Made by a program: the position numbers and the translations under genes | Assembly: GCA_041483135.1 (NCBI GenBank) | Contig: JBGPFE010000002.1 | Coordinates: 85,492-149,491 of the forward strand | Source of the DNA: PALSA-1004 sp041483135 | GTDB taxonomy: Bacteria > Pseudomonadota > Gammaproteobacteria > Burkholderiales > SG8-41 | Reading direction: 5' to 3' | Length of the DNA stretch: 64,000 bases | Notes under the pieces: generated by a model | What the model saw: the letters and a program-made list of their open reading frames with translations, nothing else | Told to the model about the DNA's origin: nothing | Database searches by the model: none | Shown: piece after piece, positions 50,558 to 59,245 of the stretch | How positions within the stretch are numbered: position 1 is the stretch's first letter | Layout of the letters: every line of letters starts with the position of its first letter

Positions 50558-51568
50558 TCAATGCCTGCCACGCTTCTGATATTTTGTCACGGCACGCTCA
50601 TGCTCGGCCAGCGAGTTCGAGAAATGCGACGTGCCGTCGCCCCGCGAAACGAAATACAGCGCTTTGCCCGGCGCCGGGTTGAGCGCCGCAGTCAACGCGC
50701 CCAGGCCCGGCAGCGCGATCGGCGTCGGCGGCAGGCCTTCGCGCGTATAGGTATTGTACGGCCCGTCGGCGAGCAGGTCGCGCTTGCGCAAATTGCCGTC
50801 GAACTGCGCGCCGAGACCGTAGATGACGGTCGGGTCAGTCTGCAGCTTCATGCCGAATTTGAGCCGGTTCACGAATACCGCGGCGATCAGCGGCCGCTCG
50901 CCCGCTTGTCCCGTTTCCTTTTCGATGACCGACGCCAGTATCAGCGCCTGATAGGAATTTGCCAGCGGCAACCCGTCCGCGCGCGCATTCCACAGCGTAT
51001 CGAGTTGCGACTGCATGGTGCGGTATGCGCGCTGCAGGATCGCGACGTCGCTGGTGCCGTTGGCGAAATAATAGGTGTCAGGAAAGAACCATCCCTCGGC
51101 CGATGGATGGGGAATCCTCAGGCGCGCCACGATAGTGGATTCCGGGGTGCCGCGCGTATCATGCTTGATGGCGGGATGGGCGTCGAGCGCAGCGCGCATC
51201 TGGGTGAACGTCCAGCCTTCGACCAGCGTGATCTGGTCCTGGCTGCGATCGCCCGAAGTAATCTTCCTCAGCAGCGCGAGCGGCGAAATGTCGCCGGCTA
51301 GCTCGTAATTGCCGGCCTGAATCCGATTGGCGTCGCCGTGTATCCGCGCCAGCAGTTCGAACTGCCACGGCGAGTCGAGCACGCCTGCGGCTTGCATCTG
51401 GCGCGCTGCCCCTCGCAGGCTGCTGCCCTGCTTCAAGCTGAACTGCAGCGGCTTGCCGATCGTAAGATCGGTAAATCCGTAGCCGCCCATCCAGACGGCG
51501 CACGCCGCGAGCAGCGTCACGCTCAACCACAGTGCGCGCTTGAACCAGCGCTTAATGGCTTTGAGCAT
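50558..51568 (-). CDS. mltG: Endolytic peptidoglycan transglycosylase MltG
   Basis: Inner-membrane enzyme that cleaves nascent glycan strands and is thought to terminate polymerisation. The 336 residues have a membrane anchor (about 12-30) and a LysM-like subdomain. The YceG domain carries catalytic E216 in LASVIEKETGQ, with FVNRLKFGMKLQTDPTVIYG and NTYTREGLPPTPIALPG downstream. The start at 51568 lies inside the pabC end (17-base overlap). The pabC-mltG-tmk-holB order is conserved in many proteobacteria. Confidence 0.95.
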   Translation of the reverse strand: MLKAIKRWFKRALWLSVTLLAACAVWMGGYGFTDLTIGKPLQFSLKQGSSLRGAARQMQAAGVLDSPWQFELLARIHGDANRIQAGNYELAGDISPLALLRKITSGDRSQDQITLVEGWTFTQMRAALDAHPAIKHDTRGTPESTIVARLRIPHPSAEGWFFPDTYYFANGTSDVAILQRAYRTMQSQLDTLWNARADGLPLANSYQALILASVIEKETGQAGERPLIAAVFVNRLKFGMKLQTDPTVIYGLGAQFDGNLRKRDLLADGPYNTYTREGLPPTPIALPGLGALTAALNPAPGKALYFVSRGDGTSHFSNSLAEHERAVTKYQKRGRH

Positions 51569-52367
51569 CGCTGATCCAGCGCCGGACTTGCGCCGTGACC
51601 GGTCCGGGATTCCAGGTTTTGCGATCGAGCCCCGCAATCTGCCACAGACCGATCACGCTGTTGACCAGAAACAATTCGTCGGCCGCGAGCAGCTCGTCGA
51701 TGCTGACGGATGCTATCCGTACTGGAACTTTATTCGCCTGCGCGAGTTCCAGCGTGAGTTCGCGCTGCACGCCGGCGACACCGCAGCACGTCAGATCCGG
51801 CGTCACCAGCGCACCTGCCTTGACGAGGAATAAATTGGTCATGGTGCCGCCGATCACATGGTCATCACCGTTGCACAACAGGCCCTCGGCGATCCCGGGA
51901 TCGTTCCACTCCGAGCGCGCGAGCACGTTCTCGAGGCGGTTCAAATGCTTGATCCCCGCCAACGCCGGTTGCGACGCGAGCCGCAGGCGGCACAGATGCA
52001 CGCGCACCCCGCGATCGTAATAGTTCTGCGGATATTCAGGCAACGGGCTGCTGCCGACAATGCGTGTCGGCACAACGGCATCGGATATCGCATAGCCGCG
52101 CGGGCCGCTGCCACGGGTGACGGTGATCCTGACGACGCAATCGGATTGGCGCGCGGCGATTGCCGCCAGGTCGCGCTCCAGCACGTCAATCGCCGGACAG
52201 GCCATGCGCAGCGCTTTGCAGTCGGCGGCAAGTTTCGCGTATTGCCGCTGCCATAACCGTGGCTTGCCGCCGCGCAGAGTAAAAGTGCGGAACACGCCGT
52301 CGCCGTACGCGAGCCCCCGATCGTTTGCGCTGATTGCATCGCTCTCAACGCCATTGACGAGATTCAT
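51552..52367 (-). CDS. pabC: Aminodeoxychorismate lyase
   Basis: PLP-dependent fold-type IV enzyme that converts 4-amino-4-deoxychorismate to p-aminobenzoate and pyruvate in folate synthesis. The 271 residues contain DRGLAYGDGVFRTF at the start and the PLP lysine in LAGIKHLNRLENVLAR. The cofactor-binding segment EGLLCNGDDHVIGGTMTNLF and the ELTLELAQ segment follow. Branched-chain aminotransferases share the fold, but position next to fabF and mltG strongly favours PabC. It lies 57 bases after fabF. Confidence 0.94.
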   Translation of the reverse strand: MNLVNGVESDAISANDRGLAYGDGVFRTFTLRGGKPRLWQRQYAKLAADCKALRMACPAIDVLERDLAAIAARQSDCVVRITVTRGSGPRGYAISDAVVPTRIVGSSPLPEYPQNYYDRGVRVHLCRLRLASQPALAGIKHLNRLENVLARSEWNDPGIAEGLLCNGDDHVIGGTMTNLFLVKAGALVTPDLTCCGVAGVQRELTLELAQANKVPVRIASVSIDELLAADELFLVNSVIGLWQIAGLDRKTWNPGPVTAQVRRWISDAQSH

Positions 52368-52424
52368 TGCGGTGCCGGTAGGTGGGCCGGCGGGGATTGC
52401 CGGCGGAGAAACGACGGTTGAGCG

Positions 52425-53663
52425 TCAGACGGCGCGGAACACCAGGCTGCCGTTGGTGCCGCCGAAGCCGAACGAATTCGAGAGCGCGACCTTGATTCTC
52501 ATTTTGCGCGCCGTATTCGGCACGTAATCGAGATCGCATTGCGGGTCCTGATTGACGAGATTGATGGTCGGCGGCGCAACCTGCTCATGCACGGCCATGG
52601 CCGAGAACACCGCTTCGATGCCGCCAGCGGCGCCGAGCAGGTGTCCCGTCATCGATTTGGTCGAGCTGACCGCGAGTTTCCCGGCATGCTCGCCGAAGCA
52701 GCGCTTGACCGCGACCGTCTCGGCGATGTCGCCAAGCGGTGTCGAGGTGCCATGGGCGTTGATGTAATCAACGTCTCCGGGGTTCACGCTGCCGTTGCGC
52801 ATGGCGTTCACCATGCAGCGCGCCGCTCCTTCGCCATCTTCGCACGGCGCGGTGATGTGATGGGCATCGGCGCTCATGCCGTAGCCCGCGAGCTCGCTGT
52901 AAATTCGGGCGCCGCGCTTTTTCGCGTGCTCGTACTCTTCGATTACCAGCACGCCGGCACCCTCGCCGAGCACGAAGCCGTCGCGTTCCTTGTCCCATGG
53001 GCGGCTCGCCTGCTCCGGCGCGTCGTTACGCGTCGACAGCGCCCGCGCGGCGCAGAAGCCGCCGACACCGAGCGGCGAGACCGTTGCCTCAGCGCCGCCG
53101 GCGATCATCACGTCGGCGTCGCCGTATTCGATCAGCCGGCCGGCTTCGCCGATGCAATGATTGGCAGTCGTGCACGCGGTGACGAGCGCCAGATTCGGCC
53201 CTTTGAGTCCGTACATGATCGACAGCTGGCCCGCGATCATGTTGATGATCGTTCCGGGCACGAAGAACGGCGAAATCTTGCGCACGCCGCCTGCCAGCAT
53301 CGCGTTGTGGGTGTCCTCGATCAGCGGCAGGCCGCCGATGCCCGAGCCGATGCAAACGCCGACCTGCTCGCGCTCTTCTTTGTCGAGATCGATGCCGGAG
53401 TCCTTGAGCGCGTCGATTGCAGCCGCCAGACCGTAATGGATGAAGGTATCGAAACGGCGCGCTTCCTTGGGAGAGAGCCATTTCGCAACGTCAAAGCCTT
53501 TGACTTCGCCGGCGATCTGGGTCGGAAACGCTCCAGCATCGAAACGCGTGATGCGGCTGATGCCGGATTTGCCGGCAACGATGCTGGACCAGGCTGCACT
53601 GACGCCGATCCCGACCGGAGAAACGATGCCGAGACCGGTTACAACTACTCTGCGTCTTGCCAA
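52425..53663 (-). CDS. fabF: 3-oxoacyl-ACP synthase II (KAS II)
   Basis: Elongating condensing enzyme of type II fatty acid synthesis. The 412 residues carry nucleophile cysteine in LALVTACTTANHC, catalytic histidine in NAHGTSTPLGD and second histidine in SMTGHLLGAAGG. RRVVVTGLGIVSPVG at the N-terminus and SNSFGFGGTNGSLVF at the end are typical. Usually the nucleophile motif reads ACAT; here it is ACTT, a small change. It follows acpP by 27 bases and is cotranscribed with the fab cluster. Confidence 0.96.
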   Translation of the reverse strand: MARRRVVVTGLGIVSPVGIGVSAAWSSIVAGKSGISRITRFDAGAFPTQIAGEVKGFDVAKWLSPKEARRFDTFIHYGLAAAIDALKDSGIDLDKEEREQVGVCIGSGIGGLPLIEDTHNAMLAGGVRKISPFFVPGTIINMIAGQLSIMYGLKGPNLALVTACTTANHCIGEAGRLIEYGDADVMIAGGAEATVSPLGVGGFCAARALSTRNDAPEQASRPWDKERDGFVLGEGAGVLVIEEYEHAKKRGARIYSELAGYGMSADAHHITAPCEDGEGAARCMVNAMRNGSVNPGDVDYINAHGTSTPLGDIAETVAVKRCFGEHAGKLAVSSTKSMTGHLLGAAGGIEAVFSAMAVHEQVAPPTINLVNQDPQCDLDYVPNTARKMRIKVALSNSFGFGGTNGSLVFRAV

Positions 53664-53690
53664 TGGATATCCGCGGCGGGTGCAGTGGAC

Positions 53691-53927
53691 TTACTTGAGG
53701 TGCGCCTTGATGTAATCGATGGCCTGCTGGACAGTGGTGATTTTTTCCGCTTCTTCATCGGGAATTTCACACTCGAATTCCTCCTCGAGCGCCATCACCA
53801 GCTCCACCGTGTCGAGCGAATCCGCGCCGAGGTCGTTGACGAACGACGACTCGTTCTTGACGTCGGCTTCGTTGACACCCAGCTGTTCGGCCACAATTTT
53901 CTTGACGCGCTGCTCTACGTTTTCCAT
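53691..53927 (-). CDS. acpP: Acyl carrier protein
   Basis: A 78-residue acidic carrier protein. The 4'-phosphopantetheine attachment site is S37 in DLGADSLDTVELV, and the protein is the likely substrate of AcpS at 3280-3657. The helix pattern and EEFECEIPDEEAEKITTVQQ segment are typical. The start at MENVEQRV (53927) gives the standard length; an upstream extension in the same frame is not conserved. It sits between fabG and fabF as in most proteobacteria. Confidence 0.97.
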   Translation of the reverse strand: MENVEQRVKKIVAEQLGVNEADVKNESSFVNDLGADSLDTVELVMALEEEFECEIPDEEAEKITTVQQAIDYIKAHLK

Positions 53928-54016
53928 CAATATCCCCTTCTTGGGTGTGGATTCAGGTTGTGCGGGGACGTATTTTACCAAATCCGGCGGGTGTCACCTA
54001 CCGGATAATTTACCGG

Positions 54017-54757
54017 CTATTCCATGTGCATGCCGCCGTTGACATGCAACGTTGCACCGGTAATGTACGAAGCCGCCGGCGATGCCAGAAACGCGACCGC
54101 GCCGGCAACGTCCTCGACCGTGCCGAGACGGCCAAGCGGTATCTGGCCGATCAGCGCACCGCGCTGACTATCGTCGAGTGCGCGCGTCATGTCGGTGTCG
54201 ATGAAGCCGGGCGCAACGCAGTTGACCGTAATGTTACGGCTGCCGATTTCGCGCGCCAGCGATTTGCTGAACCCGATCATGCCCGCTTTGGCCGCCGCAT
54301 AGTTGGTCTGGCCCATATTGCCCATCACGCCGATCACCGACGTGATGTTGATGATGCGGCCGTTGCGTGCTTTCATCATCGAGCGGATTACCAGTTTCGA
54401 CAGGCGGTATACGGACTTGAGATTGGTTGACATGATGTCGTCCCAATCCTCCTCCTTCATGCGCATCAGAAGGTTGTCGCGTGTGATGCCGGCGTTATTG
54501 ACGAGGATGGCGACATCGCCGAGCTTCTTTTGAGCCGCGGCGACCGTGGCCTCGACCTGCGCCAAGTCGTTCACGTTCATCGCATACCCGGCGCCTTTGA
54601 CTTTGGCTGCGGCCAGGTATTCGCCGACTGCCCGGGCGCCCGCCTCGCTCGTTGCGGTGCCGGCCACTACAGCGCCCTGCTTGCCGAGTTCGAGAGCGAT
54701 CGCCTTGCCGATCCCGCGCGAAGCTCCCGTGACCAATGCCACTTGTCCGTTTAGCAT
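54017..54757 (-). CDS. fabG: 3-oxoacyl-ACP reductase
   Basis: NADPH-dependent short-chain dehydrogenase that reduces 3-oxoacyl-ACP. The 246 residues contain GASRGIGKAI (11-20), NNAG (87-90) and the catalytic S140, Y153 and K157. PGFIDTDMT completes the substrate loop. The frame is open far upstream, but the start overlaps the fabD stop in TGATG style; ATG 54760 is an equally good alternative one codon earlier. It is followed by acpP after about 90 bases. Confidence 0.96.
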   Translation of the reverse strand: MLNGQVALVTGASRGIGKAIALELGKQGAVVAGTATSEAGARAVGEYLAAAKVKGAGYAMNVNDLAQVEATVAAAQKKLGDVAILVNNAGITRDNLLMRMKEEDWDDIMSTNLKSVYRLSKLVIRSMMKARNGRIINITSVIGVMGNMGQTNYAAAKAGMIGFSKSLAREIGSRNITVNCVAPGFIDTDMTRALDDSQRGALIGQIPLGRLGTVEDVAGAVAFLASPAASYITGATLHVNGGMHME

Positions 54758-55695
54758 CATGCCGCCTGCTGTAAAGTTTGCACTGTTTGTGTCAATGCTG
54801 CAGCATCCGCGATCGCGAATCCCTGCAACGTGCCGTCGATGCGCCTGGTCAACCCCGCCAGCACTTTGCCGGGCCCGCATTCGCCGACGTGAGTGACGCC
54901 CGAACGCGCCATGTGCCGGATCACCTCTACCCAGCGCACCGGATTGCACGCCTGGCGCGCCAGCGCATCCTTTATCCGCCCCGGTTCATCGACGACCGCG
55001 ACGTCGACGTTGTTGATGACCGGGATCAGCGGCACATTGAATACCGCGTCAGCCAGATACTGCTCGAGGCGTTGCGCCGCGGGTTTCAGCAGCGAGGAAT
55101 GAAACGGCGCGCTGACCGGCAGCAGCATCGCACGCTTGGCGCCCTTCGCTTTCGCCGCTGCGGCGCCACGCTCGACCGCCGTCTTGTGACCGGCGATCAC
55201 GACCTGGCTCGGCGCGTTGAAATTCACCGGCTCTACCACTTGCCCTTGCGCCGCTTCAGCGCACGCTGCACGAACGACATCGTCATCGAGCCCCAGTATC
55301 GCCGCCATGGCGCCGGTACCCCGCGGCACAGCCTCCTGCATCGCCTGTGCACGAAAACGCACCAGCGGCAGCGCGTCGCGAAAAGCAACAACTCCGGCCA
55401 CCACCAGCGCCGTATATTCGCCGAGACTGTGACCGGCAACCATGGCCGGTTGCGCGCCACCCGCGTCGCGCCATGCACGATAAACGGCATAGCCCGCAGT
55501 CAGCATCAGCGGTTGCGTGTTGACCGTCGAATTGAGCTCCTCAGCCGGGCCGTCGGCTGCGAGCTTCCACAAATCCTGTTTGAGCACGTCGGCGGCTTCG
55601 GCGAACGTGTCGCGCACGGGTTTCGACCCGGCAAAGCTTTGCAGCATGCCGACCGCCTGCGATCCCTGCCCGGGGAAAACCAGCGCCAACTTCAT
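54757..55695 (-). CDS. fabD: Malonyl-CoA:ACP transacylase
   Basis: Loads malonyl groups onto ACP for fatty acid synthesis. The 312 residues start with LALVFPGQGSQ. They carry nucleophile S90 in VAGHSLGEYTA, the R115 that holds the malonyl carboxylate in VRFRAQAMQ and catalytic histidine in SAPFHSSLL. AGGGGAT precedes the start; the ATG immediately upstream is an alternative. It follows fabH by 8 bases and overlaps fabG, within the plsX-fabH-fabD-fabG operon. Confidence 0.96.
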   Translation of the reverse strand: MKLALVFPGQGSQAVGMLQSFAGSKPVRDTFAEAADVLKQDLWKLAADGPAEELNSTVNTQPLMLTAGYAVYRAWRDAGGAQPAMVAGHSLGEYTALVVAGVVAFRDALPLVRFRAQAMQEAVPRGTGAMAAILGLDDDVVRAACAEAAQGQVVEPVNFNAPSQVVIAGHKTAVERGAAAAKAKGAKRAMLLPVSAPFHSSLLKPAAQRLEQYLADAVFNVPLIPVINNVDVAVVDEPGRIKDALARQACNPVRWVEVIRHMARSGVTHVGECGPGKVLAGLTRRIDGTLQGFAIADAAALTQTVQTLQQAA

Positions 55696-55703
55696 CATAT
55701 CCC

Positions 55704-56663
55704 CTACATTTCCACCAGTGCCGCACCCCACGTAAAACCGCCGCCGACTCCTTGCAGCAGCACCTTGTGGCCGGGCCTGATTCGGCCATCGCGGACCGCA
55801 GTGTCGAGCGCAAGCGGCACCGACGCCGCAGACGTGTTGGCATGACGATCGACCGTGACGATCACTTTGGCCGGATCGATCCCAAGCTTCTTCGCTGTCG
55901 CGTCGAGTATGCGCACGTTCGCCTGGTGCGGAATCAGCCAGTCGATGTCAGCCGGTTGCATGCTGCACTGCGCGAGCGTCTCACGCGCCACCTCGTCGAG
56001 CACGCGCACCGCCAATTTGAAGACCGCCTGGCCGTCCATTCTGAGGAACGGATCGCCGGTAACCTTGCCGCCGCATATCTGGCCGGGAGTGGATAAAATA
56101 CCGGCTTGGGAGCCGTCGGCATGCAGTACGCTTGCATGCACGCCGGGTTTCTTGCCCGCTGCCAGCACGACCGCGCCGGCGCCATCGCCGAACAGCACGC
56201 AGGTGCCGCGGTCGTTCCAATCGAGGATGCGTGAAAACACTTCGGCGCCGACGACCAGCGCATGACGGTACTTGCCGCTGCGGATGAATTTGTCGGCGAT
56301 GTCCAGTCCGTAAACAAATCCGGCGCACACCGCCTGCACGTCGAATGCCGGACAGCGCTTGACGCCGAGTTTGGCCTGCAGCAGACACGCGGTGCTGGGA
56401 AAAATAAAATCGGGAGTCGAGGTGGCAACGATGATCAGCTCGATGTCGGTGGCAGCAATGCCTGCCGCGGAGATCGCCTGCCGAGCGGCACGCAACGCCA
56501 GCTCGCTCGACGTCTCTCCAGGCTCCGCGATATGGCGTTGCAGGATGCCCGTCCGGGTGCGGATCCATTCATCCGTAGTATCGATGGTCTTCGCCAGATC
56601 CTCGTTGCTGACAATTTTGGCCGGCAGGCAGCTGCCGGTGCCGACGATGCGCGAATATGTCAC
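55704..56663 (-). CDS. fabH: 3-oxoacyl-ACP synthase III (KAS III)
   Basis: Initiating condensing enzyme that joins acetyl-CoA to malonyl-ACP. The 319-residue protein has the Cys-His-Asn triad C113 (QAVCAGFVYG), H246 (PHQANVRI) and N276 (HANTSAAS). RTGILQRHIA at the N-terminus and VLLQGVGGGFTWGA at the C-terminus are family features. The start overlaps the plsX stop by ATGA. The enzyme controls entry into the pathway encoded by the following genes. Confidence 0.97.
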   Translation of the reverse strand: MTYSRIVGTGSCLPAKIVSNEDLAKTIDTTDEWIRTRTGILQRHIAEPGETSSELALRAARQAISAAGIAATDIELIIVATSTPDFIFPSTACLLQAKLGVKRCPAFDVQAVCAGFVYGLDIADKFIRSGKYRHALVVGAEVFSRILDWNDRGTCVLFGDGAGAVVLAAGKKPGVHASVLHADGSQAGILSTPGQICGGKVTGDPFLRMDGQAVFKLAVRVLDEVARETLAQCSMQPADIDWLIPHQANVRILDATAKKLGIDPAKVIVTVDRHANTSAASVPLALDTAVRDGRIRPGHKVLLQGVGGGFTWGAALVEM

Positions 56664-57676
56664 GCCGCGCCCTCGTGCATTATCGACATGCGCTCGGTGA
56701 TGTGATTGAGCACGCCGCCGCGCGCGGCTTCGACCGCGCGGCTGATTGCGCAGCGAAACGAAAGCCGGTCCGCCGCGCCGTGGCTTTTGACCACGATGCC
56801 GCGCAAGCCCAGCAGGCTCGCGCCGTTATAGCGGCGCGGATCGACGCGGCGCTTGAATGCGTTGATCACCGGCAGCGCGATTACGTACGCGAGTCTGGTC
56901 ACCACATTGCGCTCGAACTCTTCGCGCAGGTAGGCCCTGAGCATGCGCGCCAGCCCTTCGGTGGTCTTGAGCGCGACGTTGCCGACGAAGCCGTCGCACA
57001 CCACGACGTCGGTGGTGCCCTTGTAGATGTCGTCGCCTTCGACGTTGCCGTAGAAATTAAGCCCGCTTGCGCGCAGCAGTTCGGCCGCCTGCTTCACGAC
57101 CTCATTGCCTTTGATGTCCTCGGTGCCGATGTTGAGCAACCCGATGCTCGGCTGGGCTATGTTTTCGACCGAACTCACGAGCGTTGCGCCCATCACGCCG
57201 AACTGCAGCAGGTGCTCGGCGGTACAGTCGACGTTGGCGCCAAGGTCGAGCATGTAAGTATGGCCTTTGAGCGTCGGCAGCACGGCACAGATTGCCGGGC
57301 GTTCGATATCAGGCAGGGTTTTCAGCACGAAACGCGAGATCGCCATCAGCGCGCCGGTATTGCCGGCGCTGACGCAGGCGTGCGCGGTGCCGTCCTTGAC
57401 CAGGTTGACCGCGATGCGCATCGAGGAATCTTTTTTGCCGCGCAGCGCGACCGCCGGAGACTCGTCCATGGTTACCATTTCGCTCGCGTGCTGCACCGCC
57501 AGGCGCGGCTCGCTGTCCGCCTTGTGCTTGCGCAGTTCGGCGGCAATGGCGTCCTGCAGTCCGACCAGGATGACGTTGACGTCCTCGCTGCGCCGCAGAT
57601 AGTCGAGCGCAGCGGGGACCGTCACATGCGGGCCGTTATCGCCTCCCATGCAATCGATAGCAACCGTTACGACCAT
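56660..57676 (-). CDS. plsX: Phosphate acyltransferase PlsX
   Basis: Peripheral membrane enzyme that converts acyl-ACP to acyl phosphate for phosphatidic acid synthesis. The 338 residues show VAIDCMGGDNGPHVTVP at the start. HASEMVTMDESPAVALRGKK, SAGNTGALMAI and VVCDGFVGNVALKT follow, all standard. Start 57676 is the first ATG of the frame (a TTG lies one codon before). It follows rpmF by 76 bases, and the rpmF-plsX-fabH linkage is conserved across proteobacteria. Confidence 0.96.
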   Translation of the reverse strand: MVVTVAIDCMGGDNGPHVTVPAALDYLRRSEDVNVILVGLQDAIAAELRKHKADSEPRLAVQHASEMVTMDESPAVALRGKKDSSMRIAVNLVKDGTAHACVSAGNTGALMAISRFVLKTLPDIERPAICAVLPTLKGHTYMLDLGANVDCTAEHLLQFGVMGATLVSSVENIAQPSIGLLNIGTEDIKGNEVVKQAAELLRASGLNFYGNVEGDDIYKGTTDVVVCDGFVGNVALKTTEGLARMLRAYLREEFERNVVTRLAYVIALPVINAFKRRVDPRRYNGASLLGLRGIVVKSHGAADRLSFRCAISRAVEAARGGVLNHITERMSIMHEGAA

Positions 57677-57752
57677 CAAATCTCCTCGCTACCGCGCACT
57701 GAATCGCATGCCGCGCTGCCGGATGCGGCTGGCGGCACGGGCGATCCGGCTC

Positions 57753-57932
57753 CTACTCGCCCTTGATTTTGACGATTTTTTTGCCGCGATAGTACCCGGT
57801 GGGGCTGATGTGATGGCGCAAATGCACTTCGCCGGTGGTCGGCTCGACCGCCAGCGGCGGATTGATCAGAAAATCGTGCGAACGGTGCATGCCGCGCTTT
57901 GACGGCGACTTCTTGTTCTGCTGAACTGCCAT
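57753..57932 (-). CDS. rpmF: 50S ribosomal protein L32
   Basis: A 59-residue basic ribosomal protein. It begins MAVQQNKKSPSKRGMHRSHD, which is diagnostic for L32, and ends with GYYRGKKIVKIKGE. It lacks the CxxC zinc motif seen in some bacterial L32 paralogues, as is normal for this group. It lies between yceD and plsX, the conserved order linking ribosome and lipid synthesis. It follows yceD by 18 bases and is too short to stand out without context. Confidence 0.97.
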   Translation of the reverse strand: MAVQQNKKSPSKRGMHRSHDFLINPPLAVEPTTGEVHLRHHISPTGYYRGKKIVKIKGE

Positions 57933-57950
57933 GTTAAAGCTCCTTTTCGT

Positions 57951-58451
57951 TCAATTCCGTATCAGGTCCTGCTTCAATTTAGCCAGCACCGAGAATGGCG
58001 ATGCGGCACGATCCTGCGGTGTTTTCACCGCCGCGTTGCACTGTTCATCCGGGTGCCGCGGTGCGAGCGGGATCGCCAGCAGCACTTCGTCCTCGACCAG
58101 CGTCCACACATCGGTATGCGCATCCGCCGGGATGCCGTCCAGCTCGTCGAACGCCGCGGTTTCGCCGCCGGCCTTGCCCGTCAGCACCAGCAGGCTCGAT
58201 TCGGCCGCTACCGGATAAACCAAAGTGTCCAGGCAACGCTGGCACTTGAGATTGATTAATCCTTCAACCGTAAGCTGCAGTCGCGGACGATGCCGGGCGT
58301 CGTGACCGCCGCGCACCAGAAATTTCAGCTCGCCGCCGGTATCGAACAGGCTGTCTGTCAGCCGCGGGAGTTCCGCAACCGCGACCGCGCCCTGCAATTG
58401 GCTTCCGGAACGCGCAAACTCCAGACCATCAATGACAGTCCGTGCAGACAT
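57951..58451 (-). CDS. yceD: YceD/DUF177 family protein
   Basis: A 166-residue protein of the YceD family, implicated in 23S rRNA accumulation and commonly encoded before rpmF. Two cysteines in NLKCQRCLDTL and the C-terminal NAAVKTPQDRAASPFSVLAKL segment are family features. The start at 58451 (MSARTVIDGLEFARSG) matches the typical N-terminus; a longer frame upstream is rejected. The predicted transcript from the promoter at 58461-58489 would begin only a few bases before this codon. Confidence 0.92.
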   Translation of the reverse strand: MSARTVIDGLEFARSGSQLQGAVAVAELPRLTDSLFDTGGELKFLVRGGHDARHRPRLQLTVEGLINLKCQRCLDTLVYPVAAESSLLVLTGKAGGETAAFDELDGIPADAHTDVWTLVEDEVLLAIPLAPRHPDEQCNAAVKTPQDRAASPFSVLAKLKQDLIRN

Positions 58452-58460
58452 AAACGTCGC

Positions 58461-58489
58461 ATGATAGTATTTTTGCGCATTTCTGTCAA
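58461..58489 (-). promoter_or_regulatory. Sigma70-type promoter of yceD-rpmF-plsX-fab operon
   Basis: On the minus strand a perfect -35 TTGACA (58484-58489) and a -10 TATCAT (58461-58466, five of six) are separated by 17 bases. The predicted start near 58454 lies about 3 bases before the yceD ATG at 58451, so the message would be almost leaderless. No ribosome site could fit in between. Confidence 0.75.
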
Positions 58490-58651
58490 AAGAAAATAAC
58501 AGAAAATCCATTTACCGCAGATACTTAGGCAATCTCTGAACGAGAGATCCCACCGCTCAGGGCTTTTCCTGATGCGGGAGACTCACCAACGGATGCCACC
58601 CCCTCGTCTATACGTTCTTTAGTATCATCCCTGCGCTCCCAAACACATCCC

Positions 58652-59245
58652 ATGCCCGCTCAGCCCCCGCTGCGTCTCGTTCTGGCATCCGCGTCGCTGT
58701 ATCGCAGCGAGTTACTCGCGCGTCTGCGTATTCCATTTGTGGCCGTTGCTCCAAACGTCGATGAAAAACCGCTCGACGGCGAGGCGCCGCAAGCCCTCGC
58801 CTTGCGACTCGCCTGCGCCAAAGCGCAAGCGGTGCGGCAGGCCTGTCCGGATGCGCTGATCATAGGCAGCGACCAGGTCGCGGTAGCAGGCGCTACGCTG
58901 CTTGACAAGCCCGGGACGCACGAACGCGCGGTGCGGCAGCTCATGCTGATGAGCGGCAAGCCAGTCGCGTTCTTTACCGCGCTGTGCCTGCTCAACGCGC
59001 GCACCGCGCAGCAGCAGACCGCGCTCGTTCCCGTCATCGTGCATATGCGCGAGCTCAGCGAAGCGCAGATCGAACGTTATTTGAAATCGGAACGGCCCTA
59101 CGATTGCGCCGGCAGCGCGCGCATCGAAGGTCTCGGCATCGCTTTGGTGGCAAGACTGGAAGGCGACGATCCCAGTGCGCTGATCGGCTTGCCGCTGATC
59201 AGGCTGTGCGAGATGCTGCGCGGCGAAGGCATCGAACTGCCATGA
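58652..59245 (+). CDS. Maf-family nucleotide pyrophosphatase (YceF type)
   Basis: A 197-residue nucleotide pyrophosphatase of the Maf/HAM1-like fold. LVLASASLYRSELLARL with the following PNVDEKP, the IIGSDQVAV segment and DCAGSARIEGLGIALV match the YceF subgroup, which hydrolyses 7-methyl-GTP, rather than the dTTP/UTP-type YhdE group. The subgroup call is from motif resemblance. It is transcribed away from yceD, in a divergent arrangement, and its stop overlaps the methyltransferase start (ATGA). Confidence 0.92.
   Translation: MPAQPPLRLVLASASLYRSELLARLRIPFVAVAPNVDEKPLDGEAPQALALRLACAKAQAVRQACPDALIIGSDQVAVAGATLLDKPGTHERAVRQLMLMSGKPVAFFTALCLLNARTAQQQTALVPVIVHMRELSEAQIERYLKSERPYDCAGSARIEGLGIALVARLEGDDPSALIGLPLIRLCEMLRGEGIELP

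Noticed and set aside
52539..54008. A 489-codon plus-strand frame opposite fabF and acpP
   Set aside because: Both minus-strand genes are certain from catalytic motifs and operon order; the plus-strand product has no recognisable feature.
56657..57766. A 369-codon plus-strand frame opposite plsX
   Set aside because: It is an antisense shadow of plsX; codon positions fit the minus-strand gene.
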